Shown one piece after another: positions 1 through 8,906 of a DNA stretch of 64,000 nucleotides. Each line of letters starts with the position of its first letter. Positions within the stretch are counted from its first letter, which is position 1. The translations under genes and the position numbers were made by a program. The notes beneath the pieces were generated by a model. The model worked only from the letters and a program-made list of their open reading frames with translations. It did no database searches and had not been told where the DNA came from. The stretch comes from Sphingomonas palmae (GTDB lineage: Bacteria; Pseudomonadota; Alphaproteobacteria; Sphingomonadales; Sphingomonadaceae), in NCBI RefSeq assembly GCF_900109565.1, contig NZ_FNZZ01000003.1, forward strand, positions 1 through 64,000. The letters run 5' to 3'.

Positions 1-72
1 ACTCGGCCGTGAAACCCTTCTGCGCCAATGGTACTATCGCTCAAGCGATGGAAGAGTAGGTCGCCGCCAGGC
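1..72 (+). rRNA. rrf: 5S ribosomal RNA, 3' part (partial)
   Basis: The window opens inside a 5S rRNA gene. The stretch GGTACTATCGCTCAAGCGAT followed by GGAAGAGTAGGTCGCCGCCAGGC is the conserved loop E/helix IV region and the 3' strand of the terminal helix of bacterial 5S RNA. It is followed about 95 bases later by an initiator tRNA, the usual tail of an alphaproteobacterial rrn operon, so 16S and 23S should lie to the left. The exact 3' end is estimated. Confidence 0.88.
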
Positions 73-165
73 ATTGACGCCGGTGAAACACACACAAAGA
101 ACCCATCACAATGTTACCCCCTGCCAACACGCAGGCCATATCCCGCTGGACCAACATCCAGCCGA

Positions 166-242
<77 letters not shown>

Positions 243-250
243 ACAATACC

Positions 251-286
251 ACGAAAGCCTCAGACCACCCGGTCCGGGGCTTTCGT
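251..286 (+). terminator. Intrinsic terminator of the rrn operon
   Basis: Perfect 9-bp inverted repeat ACGAAAGCC (251-259) and GGCTTTCGT (278-286), directly after tRNA-fMet. A long T-tract is missing, as often in high-GC genomes. Confidence 0.7.
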
Positions 287-599
287 GCGTCTCGCGTACA
301 CGCTCCCTCCGCGAACGCTAGCATCCGGTACCGGTTACCGGATAGCTGAATGGGGCGCCGCTTGCCGCCACGCGCGTACCAGTTGCCAGCTACATATTTC
401 ATCCGCAAATGATAATCTCGTTCAAGAGGTGTCTGTCATTAGGCGAGGCCGTCCATGTCAGAACATGCTTGAGATTGGCTTGGAGAGGTTTGGAGGCGTC
501 GGGCCGTTGTAGTCAGCCTTTTGGTGCATCACCTCGACTCACGTCGTTGACGGTTTTACCCGCCGGTAACAGGTCTGTTTCGCGGACGCGGGAGGTTGA
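287..599. other. Intergenic region, no gene seen
   Basis: 313 bases between the rrn terminator and the ferredoxin reductase gene. Short open frames here lack codon bias and a Shine-Dalgarno site. The right end holds GGGAGG just before the ATG at 600. The promoter of the reductase gene must lie here, but no convincing -35/-10 pair was found. Confidence 0.5.
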
Positions 600-1832
600 A
601 TGGACGCGTTCGATGTCATTGTCGTGGGTGGTGGGCACGGTGGAGCTCAAGCTGCCATCGCGTTAAGGCAGTTAGGGTTTTCGGCCAGTCTCGCGGTGAT
701 CGGGGCAGAAGCAGAGCTGCCGTACGAGCGGCCGCCGCTGTCGAAGGAATATCTGGCGGGCGACAAGGCATTTGAGCGGATGCTGATTCGCCCGGCGGCG
801 TTCTGGGCCGAGCGCGACATCACCATGCTGTCCGGCCGCGAGATCGTGAACGTCGACGCGGCCGCGCACCGGGTCACCGATGCGGACGGCGTCAGCTACG
901 GCTATCGGCACCTGATCTGGGCGACGGGCGGCAGTCCGCGCCGGCTGAGCTGCGCCGGCCATGACCTGGTCGGGGTTCACACTGTCCGCACCCGCGCCGA
1001 CGTCGACCTGATGATTCGCGAACTGCCGCAGGTTGAGCAGGCGGTGGTGATCGGCGGAGGCTATATCGGGCTGGAGGCAGCGGCCGCGCTCACCAAGCAA
1101 GGCAAGCGCGTCGTTCTGGTCGAGGCGCTGGACCGCGTGCTGGCGCGGGTCGCCGGACCAGCGCTGTCGCGCTTTTTCGAGCAGGAGCACCGCGCGCACG
1201 GCGTCGACGTGCGACTGGGTACCGGCGTCGACTGCATCCTGGGCGACGCGGGCGTGGCCGGGGTACGGCTGGCGGATGGCGAGGTGATCCCCGCGCAGAT
1301 GGTGATCGTCGGGATCGGCATCGTGCCCGCGGTCGCGCCGCTGCTGGCAGCGGGCGCGGCGGGGGGCAACGGCGTGATGGTCGATGCGCAGTGCTGCACC
1401 AGCCTGCCCGACATCTTCGCGATCGGCGATTGCGCGCTGCACGCCAATGAGTTCGCCGATGGAGCCGCGATCCGGCTGGAGTCGGTGCAGAACGCGAACG
1501 ATCAGGCCACCGTCGCCGCGCGTACGATCATCGGCACGCCCGCCGCGTATCACGCAGTACCGTGGTTCTGGTCGAACCAGTACGACCTGAAACTGCAGAC
1601 CGTGGGTCTTTCGATCGGCCACGACGCAGCGCTGGTGCGCGGCGATCCGGTGACGCGCAGCTTCTCGGTCATCTACCAGCGGCAAGGGCGCGTCGTCGCG
1701 CTAGACTGCGTCAACGCGACCAAGGATTACGTGCAGGGCCGCAAGCTGGTCGAGGCGCGTGCGGTATGCGATCCCGCGCAGCTGATCGATGCTGCGACAC
1801 CGCTGAAGGAGCTGTTGTCCACCGCGACGTAA
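600..1832 (+). CDS. NAD(P)H-dependent FAD ferredoxin/rubredoxin-type reductase
   Basis: A 410-residue flavoprotein of the BphA4/putidaredoxin reductase class, which passes electrons from NAD(P)H through FAD to a small [2Fe-2S] ferredoxin serving a P450 or ring-hydroxylating oxygenase. Visible are the N-terminal FAD Rossmann motif GGGHGG (about residues 11-16), the family hallmark [13 protein letters not shown] (about 42), the central NAD-binding motif [13 protein letters not shown] (about 148), the second FAD motif IFAIGDCA (about 271), and the C-terminal signature [10 protein letters not shown]. Length is normal for the family. GGGAGG sits 4-5 bases before the ATG. No ferredoxin or oxygenase partner is next to it, so the substrate system is unknown; the following gene is an efflux pump. 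Confidence 0.9.
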   Translation: MDAFDVIVVGGGHGGAQAAIALRQLGFSASLAVIGAEAELPYERPPLSKEYLAGDKAFERMLIRPAAFWAERDITMLSGREIVNVDAAAHRVTDADGVSYGYRHLIWATGGSPRRLSCAGHDLVGVHTVRTRADVDLMIRELPQVEQAVVIGGGYIGLEAAAALTKQGKRVVLVEALDRVLARVAGPALSRFFEQEHRAHGVDVRLGTGVDCILGDAGVAGVRLADGEVIPAQMVIVGIGIVPAVAPLLAAGAAGGNGVMVDAQCCTSLPDIFAIGDCALHANEFADGAAIRLESVQNANDQATVAARTIIGTPAAYHAVPWFWSNQYDLKLQTVGLSIGHDAALVRGDPVTRSFSVIYQRQGRVVALDCVNATKDYVQGRKLVEARAVCDPAQLIDAATPLKELLSTAT

Positions 1833-2074
1833 GGCCTGTGGCGATCAGGCGCGAGTCGATCGTGAAGGAACTTGGGCTGATGAACGCCACCAGCGTATGC
1901 GGGTCCTCGAAGTTGCGACCGCCGACGCCGATGACGATAGTGCTGCGCGAGTGATCGGGTGCACAGACTCATCTTGTTTGTCGGCGCCCCCGGCATCGAT
2001 CCGCGACGAGAGGTGTTTCGCTTGAACGTGCCCGCGTCCGGCCGGGCGCACGAAATCGAATAGGTAGACGGTGT

Positions 2075-3604
2075 ATGCGATGGCGACGGCGTAATCTGGC
2101 GTCGATGAGCGCGGACGTGGGCGATGGCTTGGCACCCGGTGTCGAGGCGATCACCGCGCCACCAGCCACGCTAGCCGCGTCCTCCGCGCAGTCACCGGCG
2201 AGCGCGCAGGAGCCGGCGCGCGGGTACCGCGTCACCGCGCTGGTCGTCGCCTCCGCTCTCTTCATGCAGCAGCTCGACGGCACGGTGCTGACGGTGGCGC
2301 TGCCGACGATGGCGCGCGATCTCGGCACGCCTGCCACCAGCCTCAGCTTGGCGCTCACCAGCTACCTGCTGGCGCTGGCGCTGTTCATTCCGGCGAGCGG
2401 GACGCTCGCCGACCGGTTCGGTTCGCGCACGATCTTCTGCGGCGCGATTGGCGTGTTCCTGCTCGGTTCGATCGCCTGCGCGCAAGCGGACAGCCTCGCG
2501 ATGCTGGTCGCCGCACGGTTCGTGCAGGGGATCGGCGGCGCGATGATGGTGCCGGTCGGGCGGCTGGTGCTGCTTCGCAGCGTCGCCAAGGAGGACATGG
2601 TGCAGGCGCTGTCGTGGCTGGTCATGCCCGCACTCGCGGGACCGATCCTGGGCCCGCCGCTCGGCGGGTTGATCGTCACCACGCTCGACTGGCGCTGGAT
2701 CTTCTACCTCAATCTGCCGATCGGGGTGGCCGGCGTGATTGGCGCCTGGCTGCTGGTGCCCGACGTGCGCGGCGACTCGCGCGTGCGGTTCGACCGGCTG
2801 GGCTTCGTGCTGTCGGGCGTGGCACTCGGCTGCCTGCTGTTCGGGTTCGAGCTGTCGAGCCGGCCGGGAACGGGCAGGGTCGCGATCGCGCTGCTGGCGG
2901 CGGGCGTGTTGCTTGGGGCAGGCTACGTTCGCCACGCCAAGCGCGTCGCCGACCCGATCCTCGACCCGACGCTGATGCGCGTGCCGACGTTCTGCCTGTC
3001 GGTGATCGCAGGCTCGCTGACGCGGATCACGCAGGGCGCGCAGCCGTTCCTGCTGCCGCTGATGTTTCAGCTCGGCTTCGGCCTGTCGGCGGCGAAGACG
3101 GGGCTGATCACGATGGCGGGGGCGATCGGCGCGCTGGCGATGAAGGCGCTCGCGCCGCGCGTGCTCCGGCGCTGGGGCTTTCGCGACAGCCTGATCGTGT
3201 CGGGGATCGCGAGCAGTCTGGGTTACGCGATCTGCGCTTTTTTTCGCCCCGACTGGCCGGTAGCGGTGATCGTTGCGGTGCTGGGGCTGTCAGGCTTCTT
3301 CACTTCATTCCAGTTCACCGGCTACAATGCGATCGCTTATGCAGATGTGGATGCGACGCGGATGAGCGCGGCGACAAGCTTCTACGCGACCTTCCAGCAG
3401 CTGACATTGTCGCTCGGCATCTGCACCGCGGCGACGATCCTCGAACTTGGCACGGCGATCGGCGGGAAGGGCGTGCCGACGCTCGGCACCTTCTCCGCCG
3501 CCTTCCTAACCGTGGCGGGCATCTCGTTCGCCGCACTGGTATGGAACCGCCGCTTTGCCGAGGATGCGGGCGCGGACATGAGCGGGCACCGGCAGGCCGG
3601 GTGA
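2075..3604 (+). CDS. DHA2-family MFS drug efflux transporter
   Basis: An inner-membrane proton antiporter of the 14-TM DHA2 (EmrB/QacA) family, 509 residues. Seen are the TM1 motif QQLDGTVLTVALPTMA, the motif A-like loop GTLADRFGSR after TM2, and GGAMMVPVGRLVLLRS typical of EmrB-like pumps, followed by regularly spaced hydrophobic segments to the C-terminus. An in-frame ATG at 2105 (MSADVGDG) is an alternative start; neither has a strong Shine-Dalgarno site. No EmrA-like membrane-fusion gene or regulator is adjacent. The gene ends at a bidirectional terminator shared with nrdA. Substrate unknown. Confidence 0.87.
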   Translation: MRWRRRNLASMSADVGDGLAPGVEAITAPPATLAASSAQSPASAQEPARGYRVTALVVASALFMQQLDGTVLTVALPTMARDLGTPATSLSLALTSYLLALALFIPASGTLADRFGSRTIFCGAIGVFLLGSIACAQADSLAMLVAARFVQGIGGAMMVPVGRLVLLRSVAKEDMVQALSWLVMPALAGPILGPPLGGLIVTTLDWRWIFYLNLPIGVAGVIGAWLLVPDVRGDSRVRFDRLGFVLSGVALGCLLFGFELSSRPGTGRVAIALLAAGVLLGAGYVRHAKRVADPILDPTLMRVPTFCLSVIAGSLTRITQGAQPFLLPLMFQLGFGLSAAKTGLITMAGAIGALAMKALAPRVLRRWGFRDSLIVSGIASSLGYAICAFFRPDWPVAVIVAVLGLSGFFTSFQFTGYNAIAYADVDATRMSAATSFYATFQQLTLSLGICTAATILELGTAIGGKGVPTLGTFSAAFLTVAGISFAALVWNRRFAEDAGADMSGHRQAG

Positions 3605-3634
3605 CCCGGTCCGCTTGGTTTCCGTGACATGGAA

Positions 3635-3660
3635 AACCCCGGCGCTCGCGCACCGGGGTT
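3635..3660. terminator. Bidirectional terminator between the MFS gene and nrdA
   Basis: Perfect 8-bp inverted repeat AACCCCGG (3635-3642) / CCGGGGTT (3653-3660) with a 10-base loop, between two convergent genes. It has A-rich bases on its left and TCTTCACTT on its right, so it can serve both strands. Confidence 0.75.
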
Positions 3661-3692
3661 CTTCACTTAGACTGCTCAAAAGAGCGGCGCGC

Positions 3693-5639
3693 TTACTGAC
3701 AGGCGAGGCACTCGTCATAGTCAGTCGTCTCGCCGAACTCGTACTTAGGCTTCTCGATCGTGTTGTCGTTCTCGACGCCGCCCGCGAAGCCCGCGCGCTG
3801 CACCGACTTGGAACGCAGATAGTAGAGCGACTTAATGCCCAACTCCCACGCGCGGAAGTGGAGCATCAGCAGGTCCCACTTCTCGACATCGGCCGGAATG
3901 AACAGGTTCAGCGACTGCGCCTGGTCGATGTACGGCGTGCGGTCGCCGGCGAGTTCGAGCAGCCAGCGCTGATCGATCTCGAAGCTGGTCTTGTAGCAGT
4001 CCTTCTCGTCCTGCCCCAGGAAGTCGAGGTGCTGGACCGACCCGCCGTGCTCGAGGATCGAGCTCCACACGGCCTCGGAATCCTTCGACTTTTCGGCCAG
4101 CAGCTTCTTCAGATACGAGTTCTTGACCGAGAAGCTGCCCGACAGCGTCTTGTGCGTGTAGATGTTCGCCGGGATCGGCTCGATGCACGCGCTGGTGCCG
4201 CCGCAGATGATCGAGATCGACGCGGTCGGCGCGATCGCCATCTTGCAGCTGAACCGCTCCATCACGCCGACGTCGGCGGCGTCAGGGCAGGGCCCGCGCT
4301 CGACCGCCAGCTGCATCGATGCCTGGCTGACCTGCGTGTGGATGTGGCGGAAGATCTTGAGGTTCCACGACTTCGCCATCGCGCCCTCGAACGGGAGGCC
4401 GCGCGCCTGCAGGAACGAGTGGAAGCCCATGACGCCCAGACCCACCGACCGCTCGCGCGCGGCGGAATAGGCGGCACGCTCCATGCCCGGCTCGTGGCGG
4501 TCGATATAGTCCTGCAGAACGTTGTCGAGGAAGCGCATCACGTCCTCGATGAAGGTCTTGTCGTCCTTCCACTGATCCCACGTCTCGAGGTTCAATGACG
4601 ACAGGCAGCACACCGCGGTGCGATCGTTGCCGAGGTGGTCGCGTCCTGTCGGCAGCGTGATCTCGCTGCACAGGTTCGAGGTCGACACCTTGAGCCCCAG
4701 CTCGCGGTGATGCTTGGGCATGTTCGAGTTCACGTGGTCGGCGAACACGATGTACGGCTCACCGGTCGCGAGCCGGGTTTCGACCAGCTTCTGGAACAGC
4801 GCGCGGGCGTCGACCTTGCCGCGGACCGCGCCATCCTTGGGGCTCTTCAACTCCCACTCGGCGCCGTCGCGCACGGCTTCCATGAAGGCATCGGGGATCA
4901 GCACGCCGTGGTGGAGGTTCAGCGCCTTGCGGTTGAAGTCGCCCGAGGGTTTGCGAATTTCGAGGAACTCCTCGATCTCGGGATGCGAGACGTCGAGGTA
5001 GCAGGCGGCCGACCCGCGCCGCAGCGAGCCCTGGCTGATCGCGAGCGTGAGCGAGTCCATCACGCGGACGAACGGGATGATGCCGCTCGTCTTGCCGTTC
5101 AGCCCGACCGGCTCGCCGATGCCGCGCACGTTACCCCAATAGGTGCCGATGCCGCCGCCGCGGCTGGCGAGCCAGACGTTCTCGTTCCACGTGTCGACGA
5201 TGCCGTTCAGGCTGTCGGGTACCGAGTTCAGATAGCAGCTGATCGGCAGGCCGCGACCGGTGCCGCCGTTCGACAGCACCGGCGTCGCGGGCATGAACCA
5301 CAGCTGCGAAATGTAATCGTAGATGCGCTGCGCGTGCGCCTCGTCGTCGGCATAAGCGGCGGCGACGCGGGCGAACAGGTCCTGGTAGCTCTCACCCGGC
5401 AGCAGGTAGCGATCGTTGAGCGTTTCCTTGCCGAAGTCGGTCAGCAACGCGTCGCGCGACGCATCGGTCTTCAACTTGAAGTCGCGCGCGGCGGCCTTCT
5501 TGGTCGGCGCACGCTCGGACGCGGCCGACATGCCCGGCGCGCCGCGCTCAGACGCCGGCTTGGGCGCATCGGCGCCCGGCTTCACCACGCGCTCCATCAG
5601 GTCCATCATCGACTCGCTGCCGGCATCCCCGAAGTTCAT
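3693..5639 (-). CDS. nrdA: Ribonucleoside-diphosphate reductase, alpha subunit (class I)
   Basis: The large catalytic subunit (648 aa) that reduces ribonucleoside diphosphates to deoxyribonucleotides, using a radical supplied by NrdB. The active-site set is intact: redox cysteine in PISCYLN (C135), the STSNLCSEIT block with N322, C324 and E326 for radical chemistry, and AVCCLSSLNL holding the partner cysteine. The phosphate-binding PTASISIICGGTSACIEP loop is present, and the C-terminal swivel pair is ECLACQ (C644, C647). The first ~50 residues are low-complexity; no N-terminal ATP-cone is visible, so overall activity control by dATP must sit elsewhere, if it exists. nrdB is not adjacent. No palindromic NrdR box was recognised in the 468 bases upstream. 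Confidence 0.96.
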   Translation of the reverse strand: MNFGDAGSESMMDLMERVVKPGADAPKPASERGAPGMSAASERAPTKKAAARDFKLKTDASRDALLTDFGKETLNDRYLLPGESYQDLFARVAAAYADDEAHAQRIYDYISQLWFMPATPVLSNGGTGRGLPISCYLNSVPDSLNGIVDTWNENVWLASRGGGIGTYWGNVRGIGEPVGLNGKTSGIIPFVRVMDSLTLAISQGSLRRGSAACYLDVSHPEIEEFLEIRKPSGDFNRKALNLHHGVLIPDAFMEAVRDGAEWELKSPKDGAVRGKVDARALFQKLVETRLATGEPYIVFADHVNSNMPKHHRELGLKVSTSNLCSEITLPTGRDHLGNDRTAVCCLSSLNLETWDQWKDDKTFIEDVMRFLDNVLQDYIDRHEPGMERAAYSAARERSVGLGVMGFHSFLQARGLPFEGAMAKSWNLKIFRHIHTQVSQASMQLAVERGPCPDAADVGVMERFSCKMAIAPTASISIICGGTSACIEPIPANIYTHKTLSGSFSVKNSYLKKLLAEKSKDSEAVWSSILEHGGSVQHLDFLGQDEKDCYKTSFEIDQRWLLELAGDRTPYIDQAQSLNLFIPADVEKWDLLMLHFRAWELGIKSLYYLRSKSVQRAGFAGGVENDNTIEKPKYEFGETTDYDECLACQ

Positions 5640-6107
5640 CCTGGCGCTCCTTCAATCTCGTGTTTCGCGTGCCGGGGATCGCTCCCCGATGATCTGATAA
5701 GCGCGCTCCGCTGGCCGGTGACGAAGGCCCCGCATCATTGCGAACCACTCCGTGCCGCTCCTGATGGTGCGGCGTCATCCTACCAGCGGTAGCGCGTCTT
5801 GCCTGTAAGAACCCCAACAAATTGTGCCAAACCGTCGCGGCGGGCAAGGGGGTAATGCGCGGACGAGGCGCTGGTTCATCGGTGTAAATGTGGGTCTTGC
5901 AGCCTCAACCGAACGCGACGCGTGGATTTCCGCGGGGTTCGGCGATGACAAGCGAAAAGGGGGCCAACGAAAATATTTTTACACGCTCCGCACGCTCCAG
6001 CTGGCTAGTTCGCTAGCCGATTGGGGCGGGTCCGCGCGTGCGGTCGCCGCACCTAAACTAGCGCGTGAAGCGGCGTAAGCCGAATTGCGGCGAGCGTCCG
6101 CGCGACC
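5640..6107. other. Intergenic region upstream of nrdA, no gene supported
   Basis: 468 bases between nrdA (reading left) and the 3' end of the GGDEF/EAL gene. It must contain the nrdA promoter. A compact hairpin GGCTAG-TTCG-CTAGCC lies at 6003-6018 and a short direct repeat CACGCTCCGCACGCTCC at 5982-5998. An 84-codon open frame on the plus strand (5824-6078) has no Shine-Dalgarno site or family resemblance and is not accepted as a gene. Confidence 0.5.
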
Positions 6108-8765
6108 TTACGCTGCGCGGCGCTGCGTCGACTGGATCAACTGGTCGATGTCGAGCGGATAGGCGAATTGTAGCCCCGCGCGGCCGTCATCGATCCAGCG
6201 GATCGTGGCGGGCACGAATTGTCCGTCGATCAGTTCGATCGTCATTTCATACCCGATCGATTCGGGCGGCAGGTCGACGCCGTCGATCAGCACGCCGCCG
6301 GTCGACACGTCGCGGATGCGCACCTCTGCGGTTTCGCCCGCCATCGTCGCGCGCGCGGCACGCAACACCTTATGACGCTGCGCGCGGCTGGTCTTGAACC
6401 CGACCGCGATTGCCTTACCGTCCGGCTGCGCGAGCTGGTCGTGCACCGCGGCCGATGGGGCGGGCTTGCCGTAGACGTAGCCCTGGATGTGGCTGCATCC
6501 CAGCTCGCGGATCAGCGCGATCTCGTCCTGCTGCTCGACACCCTCCGCGGTCGTCTCCATCCCCAGCGTATCGGCGAGCGTCACGATCGCCTTGATGATC
6601 GCGGCGTTGCGATTGCTCTCGTTGATCGCGCCGCGCACGAAGCTCTGGTCGATCTTGATCTTGTCGAACGGCGCCTTTTTCAGATAGCCGAGCGAGGAAT
6701 AGCCGGTGCCGAAATCGTCGAGCGCCAGCCGGACGCCGATCCGCTTCAACGCCGCGAACATCCGCTCGGACGAGGCATCCTCGTTCAGGAACACGCCTTC
6801 GGTGATCTCCAGCTCCAACCGACGCGGCGGCAGGCCCGAGGTCGCGAGCGCGCTGGTGACAAGGCTGGGGAGCGCCGGGTTGGCGAACTGGATCGGCGAC
6901 ACGTTGACCGCGACGCGGACGTGGTCGGGCCAGGTCGCCGCTTCCGAACAGGCGGTGCGCATCACCCACTCGCCGATCGCCTCGATCATCCCGCATTCCT
7001 CGGCCACGGGAATGAACTCCGCCGGGCTGACGAAGCCACGCGTCGGGTGACTCCAGCGCAGCAGCGCCTCGTAGCCGACGATGCGTTCGTCCTTGGTCGA
7101 TACCACAGCCTGATAGGCGAGATGGAGCTGGTTCTGCTTCAACGCCTGCCGCAGGTCGTCCTCCAGCTGGCGGCGATATTGCGCGCCCTCCAGCAGTTCG
7201 TCGCGGTAGAAACGGTGGACGCCGCGGCCGTCGCCCTTGGCGGCGTAGAGCGCCAGATCGGCGTTGCGGACCAGCGCCTCGGGATCGTCGCCGTGCTCGG
7301 GCGCGATTGCGATGCCGATCGAGCAGCCGATCGAGATCGTCGCGCCGTCGATGTAATAAGGCCGCGAAAGCGCAGCGATGATCGCGTCGGCCAGCGTCGC
7401 CAGCCGCTCGCGATTGCCCTCGCGGGGCACGATCACCTTGAACTCGTCGCCGCCCAGACGTCCGACCATGCCGGCATCGCCGACCGTCTTCTGCAAGCGC
7501 CCGGCGACCTGCTTGAGCAATTCGTCGCCGACCTGGTGGCCGAGCGTATCGTTGACCGCCTTGAACCGGTCGAGGTCGAGCAGGAACAGCGTATTCGACC
7601 CCTGCGTGCGCTGCTGCGGCGACAGCATCTGCTCGAGCGACAGGCGCATGCGCTGCCGGTTGGCAAGGCCGGTCAGGCTGTCGAACAGCGCCAGACGCGT
7701 GATCTCCGCCTCGGCGCGGCGCTTCTCGGTTAGGTCGGAGCCCGAGCCGATGAAGCCCTGGAAGCGGCCGAACTGGTCGAGCAGCGGACGCCCCGAGATC
7801 GACCACCAGCGCTCCGGCGCTTCCTCGGGCGCGGGGCGGACCGAATAATCGGAGAATGACGTGCGACTCGACAGGTGGAATGTCAGTGTCCGCTCGGTTT
7901 CGGCGAGCGCGGTGTCGACGCGGAAGACGCGGGTCAGCGCCTCGCCCTTGGCCTTGATCCCGAAGCCTGCGACCTCGCGCGCGACCTTGTCGCTCAGATA
8001 GGTCAGCCGCCCGCCGCGATCGGTCTGCCAGAACCAGCCCGAGCCGTGGCTCTCGAACTCGGTGACCAGCCGGCTGGCGAGCAGCTCGGCACCCGCGGCC
8101 TCCTCCTGCTCGGCGAGTTCGGCGAGGCCGGCGCGGCTGCGCCCGATGACGCCGTAGGTCAGCAGCGCGGCGAGGATCACCGCGATGCCGCTTGCCCAGG
8201 ACAGGCCGTGCTGGACGAGGGTCGCGAACGCCAGTGCGGCGGCGAAGGCGATCGTGGCGGCGGCGACCGGCTGGATCACCACCGCGGTGACGATGATGGT
8301 CCCGAATAGCGCAACGCTCGCAGCAACGCGGAACCCGGGATCGGTGAACGCACCCGCGACCGCGGACAGCGCGAACAGCGACAGCGCACCGGTCGCGACG
8401 ACCGCGGCGAGCAGCAGCGTGCGCTGGTGCGGGGCAAGCTGCTGCGCGACGACGAAGCGGAGCAGCACGAACACGCCGAGGGCCGCAATCACCGCTGGAA
8501 AGCCGACGAGCGCCATCGTTGCGGCAAGACCGTGCGCGCCCGACACGAGCGCGGCGACGATCAGCGCCAATGGTGCGGCGAGCATCGCGACGCCCGCGAC
8601 GGGCCACAGGTCCGCGACATGGGTGAGGGCGGCATCGCGGTAATCACCGACGCGCTCCTCGTCGCTGGCGCTCAGGCCGAGGCTCGTCAGGATCGCAGGG
8701 CGCGGGACATCGGGGTCCGGCGTGATCGCTGCCGCTTCGCTCTCTGGCCGATGTACTCTTCCCAT
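6108..8765 (-). CDS. Membrane PAS-GGDEF-EAL-PilZ cyclic-di-GMP protein
   Basis: An 885-residue bifunctional candidate for making and breaking c-di-GMP at the inner membrane. Order of parts: several hydrophobic segments (about residues 50-220), a PAS-like domain (about 240-350) ending in a typical DLTEKRRAEAEI linker, a diguanylate cyclase domain with an intact GGDEF signature (438-442), a phosphodiesterase domain with an intact EAL motif (566-568, YEALLRW) and DDFGTGYSSLGYL, and a C-terminal PilZ-like domain (about 780-870) that would bind c-di-GMP. Both catalytic motifs look functional, so the net direction cannot be told from sequence. A 7-bp hairpin lies a few bases before the ATG and no Shine-Dalgarno site is visible. 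Confidence 0.92.
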   Translation of the reverse strand: MGRVHRPESEAAAITPDPDVPRPAILTSLGLSASDEERVGDYRDAALTHVADLWPVAGVAMLAAPLALIVAALVSGAHGLAATMALVGFPAVIAALGVFVLLRFVVAQQLAPHQRTLLLAAVVATGALSLFALSAVAGAFTDPGFRVAASVALFGTIIVTAVVIQPVAAATIAFAAALAFATLVQHGLSWASGIAVILAALLTYGVIGRSRAGLAELAEQEEAAGAELLASRLVTEFESHGSGWFWQTDRGGRLTYLSDKVAREVAGFGIKAKGEALTRVFRVDTALAETERTLTFHLSSRTSFSDYSVRPAPEEAPERWWSISGRPLLDQFGRFQGFIGSGSDLTEKRRAEAEITRLALFDSLTGLANRQRMRLSLEQMLSPQQRTQGSNTLFLLDLDRFKAVNDTLGHQVGDELLKQVAGRLQKTVGDAGMVGRLGGDEFKVIVPREGNRERLATLADAIIAALSRPYYIDGATISIGCSIGIAIAPEHGDDPEALVRNADLALYAAKGDGRGVHRFYRDELLEGAQYRRQLEDDLRQALKQNQLHLAYQAVVSTKDERIVGYEALLRWSHPTRGFVSPAEFIPVAEECGMIEAIGEWVMRTACSEAATWPDHVRVAVNVSPIQFANPALPSLVTSALATSGLPPRRLELEITEGVFLNEDASSERMFAALKRIGVRLALDDFGTGYSSLGYLKKAPFDKIKIDQSFVRGAINESNRNAAIIKAIVTLADTLGMETTAEGVEQQDEIALIRELGCSHIQGYVYGKPAPSAAVHDQLAQPDGKAIAVGFKTSRAQRHKVLRAARATMAGETAEVRIRDVSTGGVLIDGVDLPPESIGYEMTIELIDGQFVPATIRWIDDGRAGLQFAYPLDIDQLIQSTQRRAA

Positions 8766-8768
8766 GAA

Positions 8769-8787
8769 GGGTCAGATAGCCTGACCC
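8769..8787 (-). promoter_or_regulatory. Hairpin abutting the start codon of the GGDEF/EAL gene
   Basis: Perfect 7-bp inverted repeat GGGTCAG (8769-8775) / CTGACCC (8781-8787) with loop ATAGC. In the minus-strand mRNA it sits 3 bases before the ATG at 8765, where a ribosome-binding site would be. Control of translation is inferred only. Confidence 0.4.
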
Positions 8788-8906
8788 GGCTTTGTCGAAG
8801 CTTAGCGCGCATGCTTAACGCGGCGATAACCAGTCGAATATTCCGGGATTGCACCGCGGTGCCACACGGTTGCGAGGGTCGCTATCGCGTCCTACAGGCA
8901 TCGGCC

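Noticed and set aside
1845..2060. Minus-strand frame reading TIVIGVGGRNFEDPH near the MFS promoter
   Set aside because: The text looks protein-like but is short, has no start or ribosome site and matches no family I know; not enough to call a gene or pseudogene.
3615..5792. Long plus-strand ORFs of 327 and 385 codons opposite nrdA
   Set aside because: Antisense frames in high-GC DNA stay open by codon bias. The nrdA strand has full catalytic motifs; the antisense products have none.
5640..6000. Possible NrdR boxes upstream of nrdA
   Set aside because: AT-rich spots (ACAAATTGT, AAAATATTTTTACAC) do not match the paired 16-bp NrdR palindromes.
5824..6078. 84-codon ORF upstream of nrdA
   Set aside because: No Shine-Dalgarno site, irregular composition and lies where the nrdA promoter must be.
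6219..7733. 504-codon plus-strand ORF opposite the GGDEF/EAL gene
   Set aside because: Shadow frame; real motifs are on the other strand.
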